This document shows positions 54,468 through 63,991 of a stretch of DNA of 64,000 nucleotides, piece by piece. Numbering within the stretch: position 1 is the stretch's first letter; each line of letters starts with the position of its first letter. Below the pieces are notes generated by a model that searched no databases, was not told the origin of the DNA, and saw only the letters and a list, made by a program, of their open reading frames with translations. The translations under genes were made by a program, and so were the position numbers. The DNA comes from Eubacteriaceae bacterium (lineage in GTDB: Bacteria; Bacillota; Clostridia; Lachnospirales; Lachnospiraceae). Where the stretch lies: positions 1-64,000 of the forward strand of contig CAJTFB010000011.1 in assembly GCA_910575665.1 (NCBI GenBank), written 5' to 3'.

Positions 54468-55709
54468 GTGCTGGAAACCGGAAGAAGATTTCTGGAATAT
54501 CTGAATTGTTTTGTTGTTTATTATTCGATACAGCTTGGCAGATGTGTACTGGTTTCTTTTGCAGCCCTGGCGGTAGTACAGATCCTGCGGCATACTTGTT
54601 TCAAAAACCGATGCTTTTTGAAAGGAATGTGCTGGGCCTTATTTTTGGTCATTCCCTTTGTGGGGCGGTTGAGATTATTTTATCAAACATCTTGGATGGT
54701 TCGTATGTTTTGGTGGTGGAATCACGCATGTATGCAGTTTGCTTGGGTGCGATATGGTTATCTGGCAGGAATGCTTGTAACGGCAATGGTTATTTTTATC
54801 CGGCGCAGGCGCGTAAATAATTTTGTTTCTGGTATGAAAAAATGGGATTTGAATGGGTATAAGGTGTGGGTGGGAGATTTTTCATTTTCTCCCTTTGCCA
54901 CAGGACTGATCCATTATCGGATTGTTTTGCCCACAATTATGACAGAAACATTTTTGCCAGAGGAATTGCAGCTTGTTTATTTACATGAACGGACACATAT
55001 TCGTCTCGGGCATTTGTGGTTGTATTTTCTGTGGGACATTGTGTGCAGCCTTTTGTGGATGAATCCATTTTTAACTTTATGTACCAAAGCAGTACGGCAG
55101 GATCTGGAAGATATCTGTGATCAGGTGACCATCCAGAAAAGCGGCAAAAGCGCGTACGAATATGGGAAATTATTATTGAAAAGCATGTCACTGCTTCGAG
55201 CAGAAACCTTAAATCCAGGGGCAGCATTTGCCGAAACAAGAGAATACCAGATTACGAAAAAACGATTTACCCGCATCACTGAATTTCGACCATACAAAAA
55301 GCAAAGGGTATTTGCCATTTGTGTCGGTGGGATTGTGGCAGTACTTGGGTTGTTTTGTCTGATTCACCAGAATTCTTATCCGAACTATACGGAACATAAG
55401 GAAATTTTGATTCTCAGTGATGAAAATGAATTTGTGGAGATCAATAATAAAGCTGCTCTGTATCAAGCCATTGAAATCGGCCAAAAAGAGGTGATGGTGG
55501 ACCAGAGGGCAATGAACCAGATTTTTGAAGAGCAGGAAATTCATCTGGATTCTTATTTTATTTTATTTGGCGGTTTTATAAAAATGCCAGGAATCGGAGG
55601 CGGTGGGAACGCTGTGTATGTCGACAGAAAGCAAGGGGAAGGGCTGTTGCGGCTTTCCTACCAGAACAATGATGCCAGATTCATGACACTTCTTTTTAAA
55701 TGGATCTGA
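54468..55709 (+). CDS. BlaR1-like M56 membrane protease without sensor domain
   Basis: The 413-residue protein has about four membrane helices and the M56 zinc motif HERTH (about residue 171) facing the cytoplasm. True BlaR1 carries about 250 more residues, an outer penicillin-binding domain that feels beta-lactams; here only about 110 residues follow the last helix, and no SxxK-type sensor was seen. It therefore probably senses another signal. The GTG start is coupled to the repressor gene. No beta-lactamase gene is adjacent. Confidence 0.85.
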   Translation: MLETGRRFLEYLNCFVVYYSIQLGRCVLVSFAALAVVQILRHTCFKNRCFLKGMCWALFLVIPFVGRLRLFYQTSWMVRMFWWWNHACMQFAWVRYGYLAGMLVTAMVIFIRRRRVNNFVSGMKKWDLNGYKVWVGDFSFSPFATGLIHYRIVLPTIMTETFLPEELQLVYLHERTHIRLGHLWLYFLWDIVCSLLWMNPFLTLCTKAVRQDLEDICDQVTIQKSGKSAYEYGKLLLKSMSLLRAETLNPGAAFAETREYQITKKRFTRITEFRPYKKQRVFAICVGGIVAVLGLFCLIHQNSYPNYTEHKEILILSDENEFVEINNKAALYQAIEIGQKEVMVDQRAMNQIFEEQEIHLDSYFILFGGFIKMPGIGGGGNAVYVDRKQGEGLLRLSYQNNDARFMTLLFKWI

Positions 55710-55769
55710 TTTTCATATATGGTGATGCGTGCAAAAGCGGCGTGTTCATTACAGACAAGGAGGATTATT

Positions 55770-56483
55770 ATGGCTATTTCAAGTATAGGAACTTATAACA
55801 ATGTATATGAGGGTATTTCTGTAATGCAAAAAAAGGAAGGGGAGACTGATAAACAGAAGAAAACAGGCGATGTTTACAGAACATCTGGGATCATAATGGA
55901 GAAGACGGTGACGACGAAAGGAACAGATAACGAGGAATATCTCAAAAGCTTACAGAACCAGGTGCCATATACGAAGCTGGAGATTGGCTCTGCCCTTAAT
56001 ATGCAGAGAGACAAAAGGGCGGGGGTCATTACGGTAAATCCCAAACTTCTGGAGAAAATGCAGAAGGACCCGGAGGCGGCAGCGCAGTACACACAGAAAT
56101 TAAAGGATATTGAGCGGGCAGAACGAACAGCAAATGCGTATTACAATTCCCTTGGCGGTTGTGTGGAGCGGACCAGCCACTGGTATGTGGATGAAGAGGG
56201 CAATCATTATCATTTTGCTTTTACGCGCCGTGATGACCGGCTGAATAAAAAGATTCAGGAAGAGACGAAGAAAAATACTGAGAAACACATTGAGAAAACT
56301 CGCAAAAAAGTTCGTGAAAAGGCGGAAAAACTTGAGGAACAGTTAGGGAAAAAGGCAGAAGAGGCAAAAGAGAAGGAAGAAAACCAAGAAACGAAAGAGA
56401 CAGAAACACCTGTAATCCGGGAAGAGGTACAGCAGCTTATTGATAGGATTATGATAGAAGAAGGTTTGGATATAAAAATCTGA
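55770..56483 (+). CDS. DUF6033-like protein
   Basis: The 237-residue protein begins MAISSIGTYNNVYEG and ends in a charged coiled-coil rich in lysine and glutamate (about 170-235). It resembles the Lachnospiraceae family DUF6033, whose function is unknown. AAGGAGG precedes the ATG at 55770 by six bases. It has no signal peptide or membrane helix. Nothing around it suggests a role. Confidence 0.7.
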   Translation: MAISSIGTYNNVYEGISVMQKKEGETDKQKKTGDVYRTSGIIMEKTVTTKGTDNEEYLKSLQNQVPYTKLEIGSALNMQRDKRAGVITVNPKLLEKMQKDPEAAAQYTQKLKDIERAERTANAYYNSLGGCVERTSHWYVDEEGNHYHFAFTRRDDRLNKKIQEETKKNTEKHIEKTRKKVREKAEKLEEQLGKKAEEAKEKEENQETKETETPVIREEVQQLIDRIMIEEGLDIKI

Positions 56484-56595
56484 TAGTAAGGGTTTTTTGC
56501 CAAAAACATACTATCAGTATCGGACGGGTTTATCTGCTGGCTTATGAGTGAGAGCCAGCAGATAATTAACAGGAATAAAATATTGAAAAGAGAGC

Positions 56596-57756
56596 TTACT
56601 GTGGATTCGCCACACGGATTCCGTTGACCTCCACCTGGTCATTGCATTCAATGACGATACAAGGGATGCCATCGATGATCCTTGTGTCGATGAGATCTGT
56701 TCGCCCCGGATTGACCTGAATGGTTACATCTGGGGTTTTTAACTCAAATTTTCTGACATTGGCAATATTATCGGCTACCAGTTTGTGGTCTTCTCCTACA
56801 TTTTCAGTAAATTTCTCTTCAAAGGTCTCCATTTTTTCCTCTGGAACGCCGCTGGCTGTCAGCAGTTTTTTTACATCCTCCCGGTCTAATTCCAGAGGTT
56901 CCGGATTTTCTTTGTTCTCAGTGATCATTTCATTTAGATTTTCGTGTATGTTTCTTACCACTTCATAATCGCAGGTGGTACCGAGAGATTCCTCAACGAT
57001 GGTGGTAAATGTTTCCCGCTGTTCCTTTGCCGGGATCGGAAAGGTGCAACCCAGTAGGTCATAGGAAAAATCGATATCCGTATCATCAGCATTTTTGGCA
57101 AAATAGAGAAGATTATGTATGTCGGTATTGCGGTCGTTAAAGGCGGGAAATAAAAAACCATTTTCCGGCGGCTGCACCAGCCAGTCTCGCATACAGTCCT
57201 CGATGCTGTTTTTTTCTGGGTTGTAACAGAGACCTGCCTTGGATAATTTGACAGGGCAGATACTGCAAAGTATAAAATTATACACATAATCAGAGGCATC
57301 GATAGCAGGAAGCCCATTGTCGCTGTCTCCCAGGATCGTATTGCCGTCGGCAGTCACAGATGGGATGTCGTAAGCATCATGGATCAGTATGATAAAATAG
57401 TTGCCGTCGTAGTCGTAGGTTTGGATGACCATATCATAAAATTTGTCCAGAAGCTCATGGTTTTGTAGCCCGCTCTGAAGAAGTTCCATCAAAAATTTCT
57501 GTTTCCCCTCTTCCCCGGTTTCCTCATCAGAAGGAAATTCCATATTCATCAGGTTTTTTCCAAGTGTTCCAGAGAGGGTTTTGCGAAAAATTTCAACATA
57601 TTTAAACATCTCTTCTTCGGGTAGGGAATAAAAGGCCTCTCTCAGTTCCAGGCGCTTATTTTTTTCGGCGTCCACGTAACAGCCACAGATTCTTGTGATA
57701 CCATTATCATCTTTCTTAAATAATTTTTTGATCTCCGCGATTTCTTTTTTATTCAT
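56596..57756 (-). CDS. DUF4317 family protein
   Basis: The 386-residue protein matches the DUF4317 family (MNKKEIAEIKKLFKKDD start; RICGCYVDAEK; SICPVKLSKAGLCY). Function is unknown; it is common in Clostridia and contains no membrane segment. Its ATG overlaps the stop of the ogt gene by four bases (ATGA), so the two are translated in a coupled way. Confidence 0.85.
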   Translation of the reverse strand: MNKKEIAEIKKLFKKDDNGITRICGCYVDAEKNKRLELREAFYSLPEEEMFKYVEIFRKTLSGTLGKNLMNMEFPSDEETGEEGKQKFLMELLQSGLQNHELLDKFYDMVIQTYDYDGNYFIILIHDAYDIPSVTADGNTILGDSDNGLPAIDASDYVYNFILCSICPVKLSKAGLCYNPEKNSIEDCMRDWLVQPPENGFLFPAFNDRNTDIHNLLYFAKNADDTDIDFSYDLLGCTFPIPAKEQRETFTTIVEESLGTTCDYEVVRNIHENLNEMITENKENPEPLELDREDVKKLLTASGVPEEKMETFEEKFTENVGEDHKLVADNIANVRKFELKTPDVTIQVNPGRTDLIDTRIIDGIPCIVIECNDQVEVNGIRVANPQ

Positions 57757-58247
57757 TTTGTTTCTTCTCCATTCTCTCTCTGTGTTCTTTGTTCCAGTGC
57801 CAGCAGCTTCTCTTTGAGATCCAGACCGCCTCCGTAGCCGGTGAGGCTGCCATTCTTACCGATTACCCGGTGGCAGGGAATCAGGATCGGTAAAGGATTG
57901 CGATGATTTGCCATCCCCACAGCGCGGCATGCTTTGGGATTGCCCACAGCCTCCGCCAGCTGTCCATAATACCAAGTCTCTCCATAGGGGATCGTTTGGA
58001 GAGCTTCCCAAACCTGGATTTGAAAGTTGGTTCCCTGAAGGGAGAGGGGAAGGGAAAATATTTTTCGTTTACCAGAAAAATACTCATCCAGTTGATTTTT
58101 TGCCTCTATCAGAAAAGGAGAAACAGAGGTTTCTGGATATTCTACAGCTGTATGACAAAAGGCGAGACGGCAGATCCCTTGCTGGTTTGCTTCCAGCCTC
58201 AATGTTCCGATGGGAGAGGACAGGTAAAGGCTATCATTAGATTCCAT
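57753..58247 (-). CDS. ogt: Methylated-DNA--protein-cysteine methyltransferase
   Basis: The 164-residue DNA repair protein moves methyl groups from O6-methylguanine to the cysteine in IPCHRVIG and is used once. The residues GYGGGLDLK complete the active-site region. AAGGAG precedes the ATG at 58247; a longer frame upstream has no site. It overlaps DUF4317 by four bases. The partner is unexplained. Confidence 0.93.
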   Translation of the reverse strand: MESNDSLYLSSPIGTLRLEANQQGICRLAFCHTAVEYPETSVSPFLIEAKNQLDEYFSGKRKIFSLPLSLQGTNFQIQVWEALQTIPYGETWYYGQLAEAVGNPKACRAVGMANHRNPLPILIPCHRVIGKNGSLTGYGGGLDLKEKLLALEQRTQRENGEETK

Positions 58248-58315
58248 GTTAAACTCCTTATTAAGCAATTGTTGTAATAGTAAGTATAGTATGAAATGCA
58301 AAAAGATGCAAGAAG

Positions 58316-58344
58316 TTGCAGAATGAAAGAAAAAGAGATATAAT
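58316..58344 (+). promoter_or_regulatory. Promoter of hydF
   Basis: TTGCAG (58316-58321), a 17-base spacer and TATAAT (58339-58344). The -10 element overlaps the left arm of the palindrome that follows. Confidence 0.65.
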
Positions 58345-58386
58345 ATGATGTTGGGTCAAAAGGTATTTTGACCCAACATCATATTA
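58341..58386. repeat. Perfect 21-bp palindrome over the hydF transcription start
   Basis: Bases 58341-58361 are the exact inverse of 58366-58386, with a GGTA loop; the core reads TTGGGTCAAAA-GGTA-TTTTGACCCAA. It is related to the argC-argJ palindrome at 5534-5575. It could be a mobile repeat that now overlaps the promoter, or a regulator site. Confidence 0.85.
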
Positions 58387-58423
58387 TCAAAAACTTAGTT
58401 TATTTTACGGAAAGGAGAATCGT

Positions 58424-59623
58424 ATGGGACTAAATGATACACCATCTGCAGAGCGGATACATATTGGATTCTTTGGCTGCCGGAATGCGGGCAAATCCAG
58501 TGTGGTAAATGCCATAACAGGGCAGGAGCTGGCAGTGGTTTCGGATACACTGGGAACTACGACTGATCCGGTGATGAAAGCGATGGAAATCTTGCCCTTA
58601 GGGCCTGTGATGATCATTGATACGCCGGGATTTGATGATGTGGGTGAGCTGGGAGAGCTTCGCATAAGGAAGACCAGGAGCATTCTAAACCGGACAGATA
58701 TTGCTCTTCTGGTGGTGGACGCCACAATAGGTATGAAAGAGACGGACCATCAGCTGATTAGTCTGTTTAAGGAGAAACATATCCCATATCTTATTCTGAA
58801 TAATAAATCAGATCTTTTGCAGAAGATTCCAGAGACGGAAGAGCATGAGATGTATATCAGTGCGGTCACAAAAACCGGGATTCATGAATGCAGGGAAAGA
58901 ATTGGAAAAATGGCGCCCAGGGAGGAGAGGCAGGGAAGGATCGTGGGAGATCTGGTCCAGCCATCGGACTTCGTGGTGTTGGTGGTGCCCATTGATTCGG
59001 CGGCGCCGAAAGGCAGACTGATTCTGCCGCAGCAGCAGACCATCCGAGATCTGCTTGAAGCAGATGCCACTGTGCTGGCAGTGAAAGAAACTGGGCTGAA
59101 GAAGACGCTGGAACAGATGGGAAAGAAACCGTCTCTTGTGATCACCGACAGCCAGGTTTTTGCCAAGGTTTCGGCGGATGTGCCAGAGGAGATTCCGTTG
59201 ACATCCTTTTCGATCTTGATGGCGCGTTATAAAGGATATCTGGAAACGGCGGTAAAGGGAGTGTCGGCGGTGGAAAACTTGCGGGATGGAGATAAAGTGC
59301 TCATATCTGAAGGATGTACCCATCACAGGCAGTGTGATGATATCGGGAGTGTGAAGATTCCAAGGTGGCTCAGAAAATATGCGGAAAAGGATTTGCAGAT
59401 CGAACTCAGTGCGGGCAGAGAATTTCCAGAAGATTTGTCTCCCTATTCGCTGGTCATCCACTGTGGGGGATGTATGCTCAATGAAAGAGAGGTCAGATAC
59501 CGGATGAAATGCGCGGTGGACCAGAAGATACCTTTTACCAACTATGGTATCACCATTGCGTATATGCAGGGGATTTTGAAACGAAGCGTTGGGATATTTC
59601 CAGACCTGGCGGCCCTGATTTAA
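58424..59623 (+). CDS. hydF: [FeFe]-hydrogenase H-cluster maturation GTPase
   Basis: HydF (399 residues) is the scaffold that carries and inserts the di-iron part of the hydrogenase H-cluster. The GTPase domain (1-170) has GCRNAGKSSVVNA (P-loop), DTPGFDD and NKSD; the C-terminal domain has the cluster cysteines CTHHRQC and HCGGCM. AAAGGAG precedes the ATG. HydE, HydG and the hydrogenase are outside this window. It converges on the ferredoxin gene through a shared terminator. Confidence 0.95.
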   Translation: MGLNDTPSAERIHIGFFGCRNAGKSSVVNAITGQELAVVSDTLGTTTDPVMKAMEILPLGPVMIIDTPGFDDVGELGELRIRKTRSILNRTDIALLVVDATIGMKETDHQLISLFKEKHIPYLILNNKSDLLQKIPETEEHEMYISAVTKTGIHECRERIGKMAPREERQGRIVGDLVQPSDFVVLVVPIDSAAPKGRLILPQQQTIRDLLEADATVLAVKETGLKKTLEQMGKKPSLVITDSQVFAKVSADVPEEIPLTSFSILMARYKGYLETAVKGVSAVENLRDGDKVLISEGCTHHRQCDDIGSVKIPRWLRKYAEKDLQIELSAGREFPEDLSPYSLVIHCGGCMLNEREVRYRMKCAVDQKIPFTNYGITIAYMQGILKRSVGIFPDLAALI

Positions 59624-59644
59624 TATGTCAGGAAGGAAAAAGAG

Positions 59645-59697
59645 AAAAAAGAGATACGGCAGATTTGAGTTGTACTCAAAGGCGCCGTATCTCTTTT
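59645..59697. terminator. Bidirectional terminator between hydF and ferredoxin
   Basis: AAAGAGATACGGC pairs with GCCGTATCTCTTT, with A and T runs on the two sides and a TTTGAG/CTCAAA inner stem. Confidence 0.9.
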
Positions 59698-59703
59698 TGG
59701 ATT

Positions 59704-59892
59704 TTAATGAATCGAGATTGCATCCACTGGACAGCCATCTCTTGCCGTCTGAGCGTCCGCCTCGCATTCTGGCGGAATCTCATCCACCTGAGAAGATGCT
59801 TTTCCATTGTCATTGAAAGCAAATACCGTTTCACATGTGCCAACGCATAAACCGCAGGCAATACATGTATCTTCATCTACAACAGCCTTCAT
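59704..59892 (-). CDS. Single-cluster [4Fe-4S] ferredoxin
   Basis: The 62-residue electron carrier has three cluster cysteines in CIACGLCVGTC and the last in CPVDAI, the pattern of a single [4Fe-4S] ferredoxin. It is acidic, as usual. It may pass electrons to the hydrogenase matured by HydF, but the closeness alone does not prove it. Confidence 0.93.
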   Translation of the reverse strand: MKAVVDEDTCIACGLCVGTCETVFAFNDNGKASSQVDEIPPECEADAQTARDGCPVDAISIH

Positions 59893-60010
59893 TTATATGG
59901 TCTCCTTCCTGCTGAAATCTTAGAGATTCCGGGAAAAAGGCCAGTGTTTTGTGCCGGATTCCGGAAGCTCTTTTACAGAAGTATAGCCAAAAGGCTGGAA
60001 AAATATTCAT

Positions 60011-60280
60011 TTAATCTTCTTCAATTACCTGAATTTCCAGAAAATCAAAATCGATGGTTTCGATAAAATTATCACTGGTAAAACGGGTCTTATCAATGCG
60101 TTTAAATTCTGCAATATTATGTTCTAGCCATATGGGTTTTGAAAGATCAAATTCATAGCAGATTTCATCCATGGCGGCAAAAATTTTTTTTGTACGATTT
60201 AGGTCCGGTGAGGCGTTTTCCACCACCATATCCCGGAGCATGTGGTTGGAACGAAATTCTTTTGCCCACAGTCTGAACAT
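60011..60280 (-). CDS. Conserved small protein of unknown function
   Basis: The 89-residue protein begins MFRLWAKEFRSNHML and ends in an acidic tail. It looks like a small protein common in Lachnospiraceae, with no named domain I recognise. AAGAAGG lies before the ATG. It is divergent from the alarmone synthetase gene. Confidence 0.65.
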   Translation of the reverse strand: MFRLWAKEFRSNHMLRDMVVENASPDLNRTKKIFAAMDEICYEFDLSKPIWLEHNIAEFKRIDKTRFTSDNFIETIDFDFLEIQVIEED

Positions 60281-60376
60281 GGGATCCCTTCTTTCCTTAT
60301 ATTTTCATCTGTGTGTTTGTGCTTGTCCTGACACGGTTACAGTATACGTTGCCAGAGTTAAAAAGTAAAGAATTAT

Positions 60377-60405
60377 TTGACTTTATATTCATTTTCTTAT
60401 AAAAT
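60377..60405 (+). promoter_or_regulatory. Promoter of the alarmone synthetase gene
   Basis: TTGACT (60377-60382), a 17-base spacer and TAAAAT (60400-60405). Confidence 0.6.
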
Positions 60406-60476
60406 TAAGAAGGTGTGTTTATATGATACAGAAAAAGCAAAAAACTGTTTTTTCGTTGGAGAAGGAGTAAGGTACA

Positions 60477-61157
60477 ATGCTGGAACAGGAATTGGATACA
60501 TCGATGCTGAGACAGATTCATATTCCTATGGATGAATCCCATGTTTTTATTGACCAGGAAATGAAATTCCGGGAAATGATGATGATGTACAGTTGTGCGA
60601 TAAAGGAAGTGAAAACAAAACTGCAGGTGCTCAATGATGAGTTGTCGATCACAAGAAAAAGAAATCCTATTGAGTTTATTAAATCCAGGATCAAACAGCC
60701 CACGAGCATAGCTTCTAAATTAAAACGGAAGGGATGTCCTGTGACGGTGGAATCCGCCATGGATGTTCTGTCGGATGTAGCGGGGGTAAGGGTGATCTGC
60801 GCATTTATTGATGACATATACAAAGTGGCAGATATGCTGACGGCACAGGATGATATCGAGTTGATCAAGCGAAAGGATTACATTAAAAATCCGAAGATGA
60901 ACGGGTATCGAAGCCTCCATCTGATTGTGGAGGTTCCGGTTTTCTTTTCTGACCACAAGGAACTGATGCGGGTGGAAGTACAGATTCGGACCATTGCCAT
61001 GGACTTTTGGGCAAGTCTGGAACATCAGCTCAAATATAAAAAAGATATTGATGATGCGGAAAATATTATGTACGAACTGCGGGCCTGTGCGGATGTCATT
61101 AACCGCACCGATTACCATATGCAGTCGCTGAGAGACCGGATCGTTGAAAATTCATAA
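60477..61157 (+). CDS. Small alarmone synthetase (RelQ/YjbM-like)
   Basis: The 226-residue protein has only the synthetase (RelA_SpoT) domain: substrate-binding RKDYIKNPKMNGYRSLH (about 138-154) and EVQIRTIAMDFWASLEH (about 173-189). It lacks the hydrolase and the regulatory TGS/ACT parts of a full Rel. It would make (p)ppGpp from GTP or GDP and ATP when induced. AGAAGGAG precedes the ATG. Confidence 0.92.
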   Translation: MLEQELDTSMLRQIHIPMDESHVFIDQEMKFREMMMMYSCAIKEVKTKLQVLNDELSITRKRNPIEFIKSRIKQPTSIASKLKRKGCPVTVESAMDVLSDVAGVRVICAFIDDIYKVADMLTAQDDIELIKRKDYIKNPKMNGYRSLHLIVEVPVFFSDHKELMRVEVQIRTIAMDFWASLEHQLKYKKDIDDAENIMYELRACADVINRTDYHMQSLRDRIVENS

Positions 61158-61239
61158 CTATGACAGGTATAGTGCAAGGCGGTTCTGCAAATACATAAAG
61201 ATAGAACCGAAAGGATAGAAATGGAGGAAAAGGAAAATT

Positions 61240-62073
61240 ATGGCTACACGAATTGATGGCAAAGAAATCTCGCAGATGGTAAAGGATGAGCTCAAGGAAC
61301 GGGTGAAAAAAGAAAAGATCGAGGCGACACTGGCAGTGATCCAGGTCGGTAGCGATCCGGCTTCCACTGTTTATGTGGGAAATAAAAAAAAGGCGTGTGA
61401 GTACATTGGGATTCGTTCTCTTGCCTTTGAGCTGCCAGAAGAGACAAAAGAGGAAGAGCTTCTGGATCTGGTCAGAGAGTTGAATGACCGAGAAGATGTG
61501 GACGGGATTCTTGTTCAGCTGCCCCTTCCGACACATATGGACGAGGATAAAGTGATTCAGACGATTTCTCCGAAAAAGGATGTGGATGGTTTTCATCCTC
61601 AGAGTGTGGGAGCTCTCAGTATCGGTCAGCCAGGATTTGTCTCTTGTACGCCGGCGGGTGTCATACAATTATTGAAGCGTTCTGGCGTGGAGATCGAGGG
61701 AAAAGAATGCGTCATCGTGGGTAGGAGTAATATCGTAGGAAAGCCGATGGCCCTTCTTATGCTTCGTGAAAATGCCACGGTCACGGTCTGCCATTCCCGG
61801 ACAAAGGATTTAAAAGAGGTGACGAGACGTGCCGATATACTTATTGTGGCCATCGGGAAGCCAGGATTTATCACAAAAGAGTATGTAAAAGAGGGAGCCG
61901 TTGTGATCGATGTGGGAATTCACAGAGGTGCAGACAATAAGCTCTGCGGGGACGTGGATTTCGAAGAGGTTGAGCCGGTTGCTTCCGCAATTACCCCGGT
62001 TCCCGGAGGTGTAGGTCCGATGACCATCGCCATGCTGATGAATAACTGTGTAGAGGCGAAAGGACTACAGTAA
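61240..62073 (+). CDS. folD: Methylene-tetrahydrofolate dehydrogenase/cyclohydrolase
   Basis: FolD (277 residues) interconverts methylene-, methenyl- and formyl-tetrahydrofolate. It has the conserved lysine in YVGNKKKACE and the nucleotide-binding GRSNIVGKP. It is the partner of Fhs (34857) in the one-carbon pathway. It ends directly where rimO starts. Confidence 0.96.
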   Translation: MATRIDGKEISQMVKDELKERVKKEKIEATLAVIQVGSDPASTVYVGNKKKACEYIGIRSLAFELPEETKEEELLDLVRELNDREDVDGILVQLPLPTHMDEDKVIQTISPKKDVDGFHPQSVGALSIGQPGFVSCTPAGVIQLLKRSGVEIEGKECVIVGRSNIVGKPMALLMLRENATVTVCHSRTKDLKEVTRRADILIVAIGKPGFITKEYVKEGAVVIDVGIHRGADNKLCGDVDFEEVEPVASAITPVPGGVGPMTIAMLMNNCVEAKGLQ

Positions 62074-63411
62074 ATGATAGATATATATTTTGTATCACTT
62101 GGTTGTGACAAGAATCTGGTGGATAGCGAAAAGATGCTGGCGATACTGGATCATGCGGGGTACCGCCTGGCGCAGGAGCCAGAGCAGGCGGATGTGATCG
62201 TGGTCAATACCTGTGCGTTTATACATGACGCCAAACAGGAGAGCATCGAAACACTTTTGGAAATGGCGGAGTATAAAAAGAAGGGAACCTGCAAGGTACT
62301 TATTGCGGCTGGTTGTCTAGCGGAACGCTACAAAGAAGAGATCCAGAAGGAAATGCCGGAGATCGATGGGATCATCGGAACCACGGCCTATGATACAGTG
62401 GCGCAGGTGGTAGATCAGACTCTGACAGGCCAGACGACGGTCAGCATGAAAGAGCTCTCTTATATTCCTTCGGGACTGACAGATCGGATTCGGTCCGGCG
62501 CTGGACATGTGGGATATTTAAAAATAGGTGAGGGATGCAGCAAAAACTGTTCTTACTGTGCCATCCCTTCCATGAGAGGGCGGTATCGCAGTGTGCCCAT
62601 GGAAGAACTGATCGAAGAAGCGGTGAAGCTTACCACCAGCGGTGTAAAAGAACTGATCCTGGTGGCGCAGGAGACCACACTGTACGGGGTAGATCTATAT
62701 GGCGAGAAGAGACTTCCGGAACTTCTGGAACGGCTGGCACAGATCGAGGCGGTCAGGTGGATCCGTATCCTGTACTGCTATCCGGAGGAGATCACAGAAG
62801 AGCTTGCCGAAGAGATCAGTAAGAATAAAAAGGTCTGTCATTATCTTGATCTTCCAATACAGCACTGTAACGATGAAATCTTAAAAAAGATGGGGAGACG
62901 CACCGATAAAAAGCAGTTGATGGAAAAGATCGAGATGCTGCGGAAGAGGATTCCAGATATCGCGCTGAGAACTACATTGATCAGTGGATTTCCTGGAGAG
63001 ACAGAGGAACAGCATGAAGAATGTGTAGAATTTGTAAAGGCGATGCGATTTGATCGTCTCGGCGTGTTTCCCTATTCCCCGGAGGAGGGGACTAAAGCTG
63101 CTGGATTTGAGGGACAGCTGGAGGAAGAAGTGAAGAGACGGTGGGCAGATGAGATTATGGAGACGCAGCAGCAGGTAATCTTTGAAACCAATGAAAACAT
63201 GGTGGGAAGAAGGATCCCGGCGCTGGTGGATGGATATCTGCCAGAAGAAGACGTCTATGTGGCAAGAACCTACCGGGACACGCCAGAGATCGATGGATGT
63301 GTGTTTTTTCACTCATCCAGTGAGATCCTTTCAGGGACCATGGTAGAGCTGGAGGTAACGGACGCCAGCGGCTATGATCTAATTGGAATGTTATGCAGTG
63401 AGGAGGACTAG
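62074..63411 (+). CDS. rimO: Ribosomal protein S12 methylthiotransferase
   Basis: RimO (445 residues) adds a methylthio group to an aspartate of S12. It has the N-terminal UPF0004 domain with cluster cysteines (LGCDKN, NTCAF, AGCLAERY), the radical SAM motif CSKNCSYC and a TRAM domain at the end. The ATG immediately follows the folD stop, so the two are coupled. Confidence 0.95.
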   Translation: MIDIYFVSLGCDKNLVDSEKMLAILDHAGYRLAQEPEQADVIVVNTCAFIHDAKQESIETLLEMAEYKKKGTCKVLIAAGCLAERYKEEIQKEMPEIDGIIGTTAYDTVAQVVDQTLTGQTTVSMKELSYIPSGLTDRIRSGAGHVGYLKIGEGCSKNCSYCAIPSMRGRYRSVPMEELIEEAVKLTTSGVKELILVAQETTLYGVDLYGEKRLPELLERLAQIEAVRWIRILYCYPEEITEELAEEISKNKKVCHYLDLPIQHCNDEILKKMGRRTDKKQLMEKIEMLRKRIPDIALRTTLISGFPGETEEQHEECVEFVKAMRFDRLGVFPYSPEEGTKAAGFEGQLEEEVKRRWADEIMETQQQVIFETNENMVGRRIPALVDGYLPEEDVYVARTYRDTPEIDGCVFFHSSSEILSGTMVELEVTDASGYDLIGMLCSEED

Positions 63412-63414
63412 ACG

Positions 63415-63960
63415 ATGAATGTGCCAAACAGATTGACGATACTTCGGGTCATTATGATTCCGGTATTTATCCTGTTTATGCTATGGCAGACATTTCCGTA
63501 TTCGGATTATATTGCGGCGGGGGTATTTATATTAGCCTGTGTCACGGATTTTTTTGATGGGTACATTGCGAGAAAATATAATCAGGTTACTACCTTTGGC
63601 AAGTTTATGGATCCTCTGGCAGATAAGATCTTGGTCTGCTCGGCGTTGATCTGTTTCCTAGCAGAAGCGGATAGTCCGATGCCTGTGTGGGTTGTCATTG
63701 TAATTATCGGGCGGGAATTTATCATCAGTGGATTTCGGCTGGTGGCGGCGGAAAAAGGGGTTGTCATTGCGGCGAGTTACTGGGCCAAGGTAAAGACAAC
63801 CGTACAGATGATTATGGCGATCGTATTGATCTTTGATTTCAGACATCCGTTATTTGCCCTGTTGGAGCAGATACTGATCTATGCGGCACTGGTGTTGACG
63901 GTGATCTCACTGGTGGATTATATTTATAAAAATCGGACTGTTTTATCGGATGTATCATAA
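63415..63960 (+). CDS. pgsA: CDP-diacylglycerol--glycerol-3-phosphate 3-phosphatidyltransferase
   Basis: PgsA (181 residues) makes phosphatidylglycerol phosphate. It has several membrane helices and the CDP-alcohol motif DGYIARKYNQVTTFGKFMD (about 43-61). AGTGAGGAGG precedes the ATG, and it follows rimO by 3 bases, in the order rimO-pgsA. Confidence 0.95.
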   Translation: MNVPNRLTILRVIMIPVFILFMLWQTFPYSDYIAAGVFILACVTDFFDGYIARKYNQVTTFGKFMDPLADKILVCSALICFLAEADSPMPVWVVIVIIGREFIISGFRLVAAEKGVVIAASYWAKVKTTVQMIMAIVLIFDFRHPLFALLEQILIYAALVLTVISLVDYIYKNRTVLSDVS

Positions 63961-63991
63961 ATTTTTGTTTTTTCTCTAGGAGGTGCGTAAT

